This document shows positions 1 through 5,762 of a stretch of DNA of 5,806 bases, piece by piece (positions within the stretch are counted from its first letter, which is position 1; each line of letters opens with the position of its first letter). Source of the DNA: an uncultured Mycoplasmatota bacterium (lineage in GTDB: Bacteria > Bacillota_I > Bacilli_A > RF39 > UBA660). The position numbers were made by a program, and so were the translations under genes. The stretch is taken from the NCBI GenBank assembly GCA_947643295.1, contig CANRVM010000071.1:1-5806 (forward strand), read 5' to 3'. The notes below the pieces were generated by a model, which worked only from the letters and a program-made list of their open reading frames with translations, made no database searches and was not told the DNA's origin.

Positions 1-39
1 GCTACAAAAATTCGAATTCCTACTTTTGAAGTTAAATGA
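1..39 (+). CDS. Possible 3' end of an upstream gene (partial)
   Basis: Reading from base 1, the frame gives ATKIRIPTFEVK and then TGA at 37-39, followed at once by TAA at 40-42. The codons (GCT, ACA, AAA, ATT, TTT, GAA, GTT) are the ones the other genes here prefer. The competing frame, which leads into the ClpX-like gene, uses TTC twice plus CTA, CTT and TTG over the same bases, so its codon use is poorer. This suggests the tail of a gene that overlaps the start of the next one by 14 bases. Twelve codons are too few to name a product, and the call could be chance. Confidence 0.3.
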   Translation, partial: ATKIRIPTFEVK

Positions 40-1360
40 TAAAATAGGAGATAATCTATCGAGAGATTGTGTTAATACATTAGTGGATATTTATGCGGAT
101 TTTTTAGTAGAAGTGGATCAAATTTATCAAGAGAGTGGTTTAAAAGTAGTAAAATATCTAAGTTGTTCAAAATTAAAAAGTACAGAAAGAGTTATGAAAA
201 CACTTGCAAAGGATTATGATGAAATTAGTATTCATAATAGTTCACTTGAAATAGGAAAATATAATTCTTATGGAGCCTTAGATGTTGTTAGTATGAGAAA
301 GTATCTAGATGAACGAATTATTGGGCAAGAACAAGCGAAAATTGATGTGATATCTGCTTTTACGAGTAATCAATTAATAGATAATCCTAAGCATAAAAAA
401 ACTTGTTTACTAGTCGGTCCAACAGGAAGTGGTAAGACGGCTCTTGCTACTGCCATTAGTGAGTATTTAGATGTTCCTATGAAGGTATATAATACAACAG
501 GATTAACTAGTTCTGGATATGTAGGAAAAAGTATTGATGACATTATGGTGTCTTTACTTGCTGCGGCAGATGGTGATTTAGAAAAAGCACAAAAGGGTCT
601 TGTTGTTCTAGATGAGATTGATAAAAAAGCATCCAAAAAGGCAAATGATCCTGCTTATAGTGGAGTTTTAAATGAATTACTACCATTTGTCGAAGGTACT
701 ACTTACGAAATCAAATATAAAAATAAAGACTATTCGTTTGATACCAGTGGATTAAATATTTTGGCAACAGGCTCTTTTGCTTCTTTAATAGAGTGGAATC
801 ATTCTAGCGATTATAAGATGACAAAAATTGGTTTTCATAAAACAGAGGAAGACCATCAAGATTATGATATCGAATATCCAGAGTTGACAGAAGAAGTGTT
901 ACATGATGCAGGAATTCCAATGGAACTTTTAGGCAGAATGCCAGTCATTACGCAATTAAGTGGTCATACGAAGGAAACGTTGAAAAGAATTTTAACAGAT
1001 GGCAAGGATAGTCCTCTTTTAGCAGAGAAAAGCGCACTAGAAAAAATAAAAATTTATCTTTCTTATACAGAAGGATATTTAGATAAAGTAGCGGAGGAGG
1101 CTTTAACGAAAAAAACAGGAGCTAGAAGTTTAACAGCTATGATTGAGAAATCCATAAAAATGGCTAAATATACAGCACAAGAATACTTGGGGAAATATCT
1201 ACAGATTGTCTTAACAGAAGAAGCTGTTCATGACAATTTAGAATGTATTCTAATAGACCAAGATGGAAATCCTCATTCAACAAGAGAGGTAAGAGAAGAA
1301 GAAAAGGAACAAACGGCATCTACTAAGAAATATGTAAAAAGCGCAACACTATATCAATAA
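26..1360 (+). CDS. ClpX-like AAA+ ATPase (protein unfoldase paralogue) lacking the zinc-binding domain
   Basis: This is a cytosolic ATP-driven unfoldase of the ClpX/HslU group. ClpX proteins thread substrates into the ClpP peptidase. Visible motifs: RIIGQEQAK at 97-105 (start of the ClpX ATPase core), Walker A GPTGSGKT 131-138, pore loop GYVG 164-167, Walker B VVLDEID 193-199, sensor-1 region LNILATGS 243-250, IGF tripeptide 268-270 (in ClpX, the ClpP-docking loop), arginine finger in LLGRMPV 301-307 (R304), and sensor 2 GARSL 365-369 (R367). All catalytic elements are present. The first 90 residues have no pair of CxxC motifs, so the ClpX zinc-binding dimerisation domain is absent or replaced, and the charged C-terminal tail (about 412-444) also departs from ClpX. 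TTG at 26 is the first in-frame initiator. It has no Shine-Dalgarno sequence, and the frame stays open to the window edge, so the gene could begin further left. I read it as a ClpX paralogue, not the housekeeping clpX; its partner peptidase and substrates are unknown. Confidence 0.88.
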   Translation: MKLNDKIGDNLSRDCVNTLVDIYADFLVEVDQIYQESGLKVVKYLSCSKLKSTERVMKTLAKDYDEISIHNSSLEIGKYNSYGALDVVSMRKYLDERIIGQEQAKIDVISAFTSNQLIDNPKHKKTCLLVGPTGSGKTALATAISEYLDVPMKVYNTTGLTSSGYVGKSIDDIMVSLLAAADGDLEKAQKGLVVLDEIDKKASKKANDPAYSGVLNELLPFVEGTTYEIKYKNKDYSFDTSGLNILATGSFASLIEWNHSSDYKMTKIGFHKTEEDHQDYDIEYPELTEEVLHDAGIPMELLGRMPVITQLSGHTKETLKRILTDGKDSPLLAEKSALEKIKIYLSYTEGYLDKVAEEALTKKTGARSLTAMIEKSIKMAKYTAQEYLGKYLQIVLTEEAVHDNLECILIDQDGNPHSTREVREEEKEQTASTKKYVKSATLYQ

Positions 1361-1489
1361 GTAGAAAAAAGAAGAGGAATTCGTAATTTTAGAAAATAGG
1401 TTTTTAAAATAACTCCATCATTATAAAATAAGATAAATCATCAAAAAAAGAAAGTTTTCGAATGAAGAGTAGAATCTAAAAAAAATGAT

Positions 1490-1518
1490 TTGCATATCAT
1501 AAAAAAATATGGTATACT
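1490..1518 (+). promoter_or_regulatory. Sigma-A-type promoter of rplS, extended -10
   Basis: A TTGCAT -35 box (1490-1495) and a TATACT -10 box (1513-1518) are separated by exactly 17 bases. TG at 1510-1511 sits one base before the -10 box, which makes it an extended -10 element. Transcription should begin near 1525 and leave a leader of roughly 68 bases before rplS. The rest of the 1361-1489 gap is AT-rich; I see no gene and no clear terminator for the ClpX-like gene in it. Confidence 0.75.
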
Positions 1519-1535
1519 TTAAAAAGTTTAGACGG

Positions 1536-1563
1536 TGATTCGATGTATCAAGATATATGATCA
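1536..1563 (+). ncRNA. Candidate L19 autoregulatory leader hairpin
   Basis: The 5' untranslated region of rplS can fold into a bulged hairpin. TGATT (1536-1540) pairs with GATCA (1559-1563), with one U-G wobble. A two-base CG bulge (1541-1542) follows, then ATGTAT (1543-1548) pairs with ATATAT (1553-1558) around a CAAG loop (1549-1552). Low-GC Gram-positive bacteria are known to carry an L19 leader at this place, thought to let L19 repress its own mRNA (Rfam family L19_leader). The position and the bulged-hairpin shape fit that family. I have not aligned it to the consensus, so membership is inferred. Confidence 0.55.
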
Positions 1564-1592
1564 TTAGTTAGTATAAGAGAGGAGATTTACAT

Positions 1593-1973
1593 ATGAGTAA
1601 CATTATTGATGAAATCAATAAAAAACAAATTAGAACAGATATTCCTGAGTTTCGTGTAGGAGATACGGTTAGAGTAGACTACAAGATTATTGAGGGAAAA
1701 AGAGAACGTATTCAAGCATTTGAAGGTGTAGTAGTAGCAAAAAGAAATGGTGGTGTTTCTGAAACATTTACTGTTAGAAAAATATCATCAGGAGTAGGAG
1801 TAGAAAGAATATTTCCAGTAAACTCACCAAAAATAGATAAGTTAGTAGTAGTGCGTAAAGGTAAAGTTAGACGTGCTAAGTTAAACTTCTTAAAAGATTA
1901 TGTGGGAACTTATCGAATTAAAGAAAGAGGTCAAAAACCTTCTAAAAATGATAAAAAAGAAGAGCTAATCTAG
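1593..1973 (+). CDS. rplS: 50S ribosomal protein L19
   Basis: L19 is a component of the large ribosomal subunit and sits at the 30S-50S interface. The 126-residue protein shows the family pattern throughout: [13 protein letters not shown] (20-32), [15 protein letters not shown] (37-51), [15 protein letters not shown] (67-81) and [16 protein letters not shown] (88-103). The usual length is about 115; the extra residues form a lysine-rich C-terminal tail. The ATG start has a strong AGGAG at 1580-1584, 8 bases upstream. In most Bacillota rplS follows trmD in the rpsP-rimM-trmD-rplS cluster. Here a ClpX-like gene precedes it instead, and the gene has its own promoter, leader and terminator, so it is probably transcribed alone. 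Identification is secure. Confidence 0.98.
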   Translation: MSNIIDEINKKQIRTDIPEFRVGDTVRVDYKIIEGKRERIQAFEGVVVAKRNGGVSETFTVRKISSGVGVERIFPVNSPKIDKLVVVRKGKVRRAKLNFLKDYVGTYRIKERGQKPSKNDKKEELI

Positions 1974-1985
1974 TACTTCTTTTTT
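1953..1985 (+). terminator. Intrinsic terminator overlapping the rplS stop codon
   Basis: A perfect 10-bp inverted repeat, AAAAAAGAAG (1953-1962) and CTTCTTTTTT (1976-1985), surrounds a 13-base loop that contains the rplS TAG stop (1971-1973). The 3' arm ends in six T residues, and more T-rich sequence follows a single G. The stem has only three G-C pairs, so it is weak by Rho-independent standards. The A-tract/T-tract symmetry means it could act in both directions. It separates rplS from lepB. Confidence 0.65.
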
Positions 1986-2010
1986 GCTTTTAGATAAAAA
2001 TTACTTATTA

Positions 2011-2039
2011 TTGATAAATATTTAGTTATAAGGTAATAT
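2011..2039 (+). promoter_or_regulatory. Candidate sigma-A promoter of lepB
   Basis: A TTGATA -35 box (2011-2016, 5 of 6 consensus bases) and a TAATAT -10 box (2034-2039, 4 of 6) are separated by 17 bases. An overlapping TATGAT (2037-2042) matches the -10 consensus better but at a poor 20-base spacing. The location just after the rplS terminator and about 30 bases before lepB makes a promoter likely. In sequence this AT-rich such boxes also arise by chance. Confidence 0.45.
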
Positions 2040-2069
2040 GATAGTAGTATATATAAGGAGTGGTAACAA

Positions 2070-2585
2070 GTGGATAAATTAAAAAGAAATTATAAAGAAA
2101 TAAGAGTTTATATAATCATTATTTTAATTGTTTTATTGATGAAAGTATTTGTAGTAGCACCAATCAGAGTGAATGGTGATAGTATGATGGGAACTCTTCA
2201 TCATAAAGATATTATGATTTTAGATAAAATTAGTTATCGTTTTTCTCCTATTAAAAGATTTGATATAGTGGTTGTAAAATATAAAGAGGATTATTTAATT
2301 AAAAGAGTAATTGGTCTTCCAGGGGAGCATATAGAATATAAAAATAACAAATTGTATGTAAATGGAAAGGTAATGAAAGAAAATTTTTCTCATATGAAAA
2401 CAAATGACTTTAAGTTAGATAGTTTAGGAAGTTCTAAAATACCAAAGAATCAGTACTTAGTACTTGGAGATAATCGTACCAATTCCTTAGATAGTAGAAT
2501 GATTGGTCTTATCAAAAAAAATCAAATAGAGGGGAAGACTTCCTTTACACTTTTACCTTTTAGCAGAGTTGGAAAGAAAAAGTAA
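2070..2585 (+). CDS. lepB: Signal peptidase I (type I leader peptidase)
   Basis: A membrane-anchored serine protease that cuts signal peptides from exported proteins on the outer face of the cytoplasmic membrane. The 171-residue length fits the short Gram-positive (SipS-like) class. Order of parts: a basic N-terminus (KLKR), one transmembrane helix at about 13-31, box B with nucleophile S38 (GDSMMGTL 36-43), box D with general base K78 (IKRVIGLPGE 77-86), and box E GDNR (133-136) plus SLDSR (139-143). The Ser-Lys dyad is complete. Box B usually reads SMxPTL; here Pro is replaced by Gly (G41). The start is GTG at 2070, supported by AAGGAG (2055-2060) 9 bases upstream; no better start exists in frame. 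The rplS-lepB order is seen in other Bacillota. The next gene begins 1 base after the stop. Confidence 0.96.
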   Translation: MDKLKRNYKEIRVYIIIILIVLLMKVFVVAPIRVNGDSMMGTLHHKDIMILDKISYRFSPIKRFDIVVVKYKEDYLIKRVIGLPGEHIEYKNNKLYVNGKVMKENFSHMKTNDFKLDSLGSSKIPKNQYLVLGDNRTNSLDSRMIGLIKKNQIEGKTSFTLLPFSRVGKKK

Positions 2586-2586
2586 T

Positions 2587-3006
2587 ATGAAAGTGTTAAG
2601 TTTAACGGAACCCTATGCTACTTTAATTAGAATGGGGATTAAAACGATTGAAACAAGAAGTTGGAAAACAAATTATCGAGGAGAATTATATATTCATGCA
2701 AGTTCTACGAAAATGAAAAAGGAATATAGAGAAAATTTAGAATTAATGAATTTGGTTTCTAAGGAAGAATTAAATTATGGTAATATTATCGTAAAGTGTC
2801 AGTTAACAGATTGTATTAAAATGGATGATGATTATGTTGATAAGATAAAAAAAGAGGATAGAAATAACTTTATAACAGGTATTTACGAAAAAGGAAGATA
2901 TGCTTGGATTTTAGAAGATATTGAAGTGTTAGAGCATCCAATTAAGGCAAAAGGTCATTTAGGAATCTGGAATTTAGAAGAATTAGAGAACAATACAAAA
3001 AAATAA
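2587..3006 (+). CDS. ASCH domain protein (PUA-like fold)
   Basis: A 139-residue protein that is essentially one ASCH domain. The N-terminus VLSLTEPYATLIRMGIKTIE (3-22) leads into the family motif GxKxxExR (G17, K19, E22, R24), followed by SWKTNYRGELYIHAS (25-39). It ends with the strand pattern YAWILEDIE (105-113) and GHLGIWNL (123-130). ASCH proteins are thought to bind RNA or modified nucleosides; E. coli YqfB hydrolyses N4-acetylcytidine. Lys19 matches the YqfB catalytic lysine, but the position of its Thr24 is Glu here, so the same reaction cannot be assumed. A TTG at 2569 would extend the frame into lepB. ATG 2587 is preferred because homologues start at MKxLSL; its weak GGAAAG site lies inside lepB, which suggests translational coupling. 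Family is confident, function is open. Confidence 0.85.
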   Translation: MKVLSLTEPYATLIRMGIKTIETRSWKTNYRGELYIHASSTKMKKEYRENLELMNLVSKEELNYGNIIVKCQLTDCIKMDDDYVDKIKKEDRNNFITGIYEKGRYAWILEDIEVLEHPIKAKGHLGIWNLEELENNTKK

Positions 3007-3034
3007 TGATTCCATAAGAGGAGTAGTAGGTTAT

Positions 3035-3607
3035 ATGAAAGAATTAGTAGAACAGATTGCAAATTATGTTCCTATCAATGAACAAGAAGAAAATGATAAG
3101 AGAGTAATGCTTAAGTATATCAAGCAGTTTGATGATTGTCTAACAAGGGAAAATGAATTGTTTCACTTTACTACTTCTGCCTGGATTGTCAATAAAGAAA
3201 GGACAAGAGTTTTGATGGTATATCATAATATATATCATTCTTGGTCATGGATAGGTGGTCATGCAGATGGAAATCCTAATTTATTAGAGGTAGTGAGAAA
3301 AGAGATAGAAGAAGAAAGCGGAATAACAAATCCTAAACTACTAATGGACGGGATTTTCGGTTTATCCATTCAATTTGTAAAACCACATATAAAAAAGGGA
3401 AAATATGTGAGTTCACATCTTCATTATGATATTCAATTTTTGTTTGAGGCAAAAGAAGATGAGTCCCTTAAAATAAAACCAGATGAAAATAGTGATGTTG
3501 CTTGGTTAGAAGTTACTACTTTATTAGAAAAGGTAGAGGAAGAGCATATGAAGCCACTTTATCAAAAACTAATGAAAAAGGTCAATAATTTAGATGGCGA
3601 AGAATAA
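3035..3607 (+). CDS. Nudix hydrolase
   Basis: Nudix enzymes hydrolyse a diphosphate linked to another moiety, such as modified NTPs, nucleotide sugars or dinucleotides. In this 190-residue protein the fold starts near 45 (HFTTSAWIVN) after an alpha-helical N-terminal extension. The Nudix box runs from GGHADG (74-79) through LLEVVRKEIEEESGI (83-97). The metal-binding EIEEESG core is intact. The first half is the GGHADG variant found in one subgroup of Nudix proteins, with Asn/Pro where the classical box has Glu. Later strands include LHYDIQFLFEAKED (about 128-141) and a DENSDVAWLEV segment (149-159). ATG 3035 is preceded by AAGAGGAG (3016-3023), 11 bases away. It lies 28 bases after the ASCH gene, and a role near it in nucleotide or RNA metabolism is a guess from adjacency. 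The substrate cannot be read from the sequence. Confidence 0.92.
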   Translation: MKELVEQIANYVPINEQEENDKRVMLKYIKQFDDCLTRENELFHFTTSAWIVNKERTRVLMVYHNIYHSWSWIGGHADGNPNLLEVVRKEIEEESGITNPKLLMDGIFGLSIQFVKPHIKKGKYVSSHLHYDIQFLFEAKEDESLKIKPDENSDVAWLEVTTLLEKVEEEHMKPLYQKLMKKVNNLDGEE

Positions 3608-3657
3608 AATAAATTGCAAGTATTATTAGAGCTAAGAGCTAAAAAACTAGAAGAATC

Positions 3658-3663
3658 AGGAGA
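3658..3663 (+). promoter_or_regulatory. Ribosome binding site that decides the start of the 3671 gene
   Basis: AGGAGA lies 7 bases before ATG 3671. The alternative upstream TTG at 3614 has no comparable site, so translation most likely begins at 3671. A tandem copy of AGAGCTA (3628-3641) lies between the two candidate starts; I attach no function to it. Confidence 0.7.
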
Positions 3664-3670
3664 AAATCAT

Positions 3671-5206
3671 ATGAATGAAATAATAGAAAATGCATTAAAT
3701 CGGGGAGTACCAATTGATACACCTATACTGATTGATATTTATGAGTTTATCAATTTATTTGATAGTGAAGAATTAGTAGAAGATTATAAAAATAGTTCTA
3801 AAGAAATAATTAGTAAAATATCAAATATTTTTGATATGTATGCTGGGTGTATTATACTACCAACCTATGCTACTATCTTCATGGATGAAAATAACGATAA
3901 AGTACTATGTTTTTCTAGTGAAAACTATTTTTTATCTATTTTTGGACTTTTACAAGGAATTGATATAGATGAAATAGTAAGTATATTTGATTCGAGAGAA
4001 AATTTTGAGATTCTGAAAGAAAAAGTATTAAGTATCAAGAAAGAAGAAGAGTTAAAAAGTCAACTTCCAAGAATATATGAACTTTATGTAGATCAAATAA
4101 ATGCTAATCAAAATTTTTTAGAATTAGAAGAATTAGTAAATGATAAAAGTCTGCCTCTTTCTATAAAGTTAGAAAATGTATCAAAGATAACTAAAAGTTT
4201 TCAAGATTTATATTCTAATTTTGATTTAGAAAGAGAACAAGAATTTGTAAGAAATTTTACACTAACAGCCTACTTAGAAAGACTAATGCAAGGTATAGAG
4301 AATATGCTAGATTACTTTGATGAAATAGTAAATATATATGATAGTCATATATTAGATATAAATAGTTTAAATAAAGAAGATGCGGATAGATTAAATCTTT
4401 ATGTAGCAGCCAAGTTTATGAAAGAAATAGAAAGAGAGGATGTTAGTGATAAACAAAGGTATTTGTTTTATTTAACAAGCTATTTTAGAGAAAATGTGGA
4501 AACACAAGTTACTAGGGTAAAAATGAAATTGAATGGAGCAAAAGTTACTCCTATTATCTTATATGAAAAGTATAAGAAGTTATTAGTTGAGAATCCTGAT
4601 TTATTAGCTGTCAATTTTTCGTATCGTGATTTTAAAGAGATGAGCAAAGAAGAAATAGAGGAATTCATCGTTGCTTATTTATCAGAACTATCCGCAAACT
4701 GGGAACTAATTCCTAGTGATGATACTTCTATAGAAAAATCGGTTCGAACAATTGCAAAGCGTAAGTATCGAAATATTTCTGAACAAGAGAGAAAACAAAG
4801 AGAAGAGAAACTAGTAAAACTATATATGCAGAAGAAAAAATTTTATGATTCAACGGATCCATATTTTAGAATAAAAGGAAAACAAACCTTTGATGGTTAT
4901 GTTGGTTATATTTATCCAAACTCTTTAGTTATTTTAGATAAATTCTATGATAATGCCAAGAATTCTAAAATAGCGGATAATGAGGCAATCTATATTATGG
5001 AAATGAGAGATTTTTATGAGTTGTCTCAACATTCTAAATCATACCTAATTGCGAATCATTTGTGTAAACGAATTATCCACAAAGGGTTGTGGCAGGAAAA
5101 AGTATTAAAATATATTAATAAAAAAGATACAAGATATTCTCCAGTTTCGGATACTAATCAGTTAATCTCAGAAAAAAAGTTATTTGTAAAAGAAAAAAAA
5201 TTATAG
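3671..5206 (+). CDS. Uncharacterised 511-residue helical protein with a distinct C-terminal alpha/beta segment
   Basis: I do not recognise this protein. It has no signal peptide and no convincing membrane helix, so it is probably cytosolic. About the first 360 residues look largely alpha-helical, rich in Glu, Lys, Leu and Ile, with Asp/Asn-rich turns. A highly charged basic segment follows (about 362-392, with AKRKYR and QERKQREEK). Then comes a change of character at about 405-475: FDGYVGYIYPNSLVILDKFY reads as two beta strands, EAIYIMEMRDF as another, and then helices with LCKRIIHKGLWQEKVLKYI. The last 25 residues are polar and Lys-rich. ATG 3671 is chosen over TTG 3614 (which would give 530 residues) because of AGGAGA at 3658-3663. 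Codon use matches its neighbours, so there is no sign of recent transfer. It lies between the Nudix and flavin reductase genes, with no terminator seen on either side. That it is a real gene is certain; its function is unknown. Confidence 0.9.
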   Translation: MNEIIENALNRGVPIDTPILIDIYEFINLFDSEELVEDYKNSSKEIISKISNIFDMYAGCIILPTYATIFMDENNDKVLCFSSENYFLSIFGLLQGIDIDEIVSIFDSRENFEILKEKVLSIKKEEELKSQLPRIYELYVDQINANQNFLELEELVNDKSLPLSIKLENVSKITKSFQDLYSNFDLEREQEFVRNFTLTAYLERLMQGIENMLDYFDEIVNIYDSHILDINSLNKEDADRLNLYVAAKFMKEIEREDVSDKQRYLFYLTSYFRENVETQVTRVKMKLNGAKVTPIILYEKYKKLLVENPDLLAVNFSYRDFKEMSKEEIEEFIVAYLSELSANWELIPSDDTSIEKSVRTIAKRKYRNISEQERKQREEKLVKLYMQKKKFYDSTDPYFRIKGKQTFDGYVGYIYPNSLVILDKFYDNAKNSKIADNEAIYIMEMRDFYELSQHSKSYLIANHLCKRIIHKGLWQEKVLKYINKKDTRYSPVSDTNQLISEKKLFVKEKKL

Positions 5207-5245
5207 AAAAAGAGAAAATACTTAAGAAAGGGTGAATAAGAAAAT

Positions 5246-5755
5246 ATGGATTTAAAAAATTTTAAGGTAGCACCATTTTATATGCTAGATCAAGAATGGG
5301 CTCTATTAACAGCCGGAAAGAGAGATAAATTCAATACGATGACGATTAGTTGGGGAGGATTTGGTACTATTTGGAATAAACCTGTTGTTACGGTCTATGT
5401 CAAACCAATTCGATATACCTATCAGTTTATGGAAGAAAATGAGTATTTTACTATTAGTTTTTATGAAGAAGACTATAAAAAGGATTTAGGAATACTCGGG
5501 AGTAAATCAGGAAGAGAGTTAGATAAATTATCACTTACAAGACTAACTCCAGAATTTTTAGAAAATACGGTTTCCTTTCAAGAAGCAAAGTTAACCATAG
5601 TATGTAAGAAAATTTATTTTCAAGATTTAGATATTCAGAATATAGATAGTAATAGTATTTCTCAAAGTGAGATAGAAAGATTTTATCAAAAAGAACCTAT
5701 TCATAGAATGTATATAGGGGAAGTTGTTGATGTTATCGATAAAAGAAAGGTGTAG
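5246..5755 (+). CDS. Flavin reductase-like FMN-binding split-barrel protein
   Basis: The 169-residue sequence matches the flavin reductase-like family, whose members bind FMN in a split barrel and either reduce flavin with NAD(P)H or serve as small flavoproteins. Visible features: WALLTAGKRDKFNTMTISWG (18-37), the usual N-x-M-T-x-S-W-G stretch next to the flavin; VTVYVKPIRYTYQFMEEN (48-65), where R56 and Y57 are typical of the phosphate and isoalloxazine surroundings; FTISFY (68-73); and LGxxSGRELDK (84-94 region). The start ATG 5246 has AAAGGGTGA (5227-5235) 10 bases upstream. It begins 39 bases after the unknown gene, and the dxr start follows 7 bases after its stop, so the pair is probably co-transcribed. 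The family is clear; the partner enzyme or physiological acceptor is not. Confidence 0.88.
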   Translation: MDLKNFKVAPFYMLDQEWALLTAGKRDKFNTMTISWGGFGTIWNKPVVTVYVKPIRYTYQFMEENEYFTISFYEEDYKKDLGILGSKSGRELDKLSLTRLTPEFLENTVSFQEAKLTIVCKKIYFQDLDIQNIDSNSISQSEIERFYQKEPIHRMYIGEVVDVIDKRKV

Positions 5756-5762
5756 AGAAAAA

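Noticed and set aside
370..636. 88-residue open frame on the minus strand inside the ClpX-like gene
   Set aside because: It lies opposite the Walker A to Walker B region of a well-supported gene, has no ribosome binding site of note and no recognisable domain; it is a shadow frame.
1365..1376. AAAAAAGAAGAG after the ClpX-like gene, identical to the 5' arm region of the rplS terminator
   Set aside because: No matching CTTCTTTTTT arm follows, so it cannot form the hairpin; the shared 12-mer is low-complexity A/G sequence.
1435..1491. Inverted repeat AAATCAT (1435-1441) / ATGATTT (1485-1491) upstream of rplS
   Set aside because: Only 7 bp with a 43-base loop in very AT-rich sequence; expected by chance, though one arm touches the -35 box.
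2569..2586. TTG 2569 as start of the ASCH protein
   Set aside because: It would add six residues overlapping lepB; the family normally begins at the MKxLSL segment encoded from ATG 2587.
26..3607. A phage-defence or mobile island formed by the ClpX-like, ASCH and Nudix genes
   Set aside because: No integrase, transposase, repeats or change in codon use, and rplS and lepB separate the genes; nothing in the sequence supports an island.
4480..4668. 62-residue open frame on the minus strand inside the unknown gene
   Set aside because: Antisense to a long gene with normal codon use, and short enough to arise by chance.
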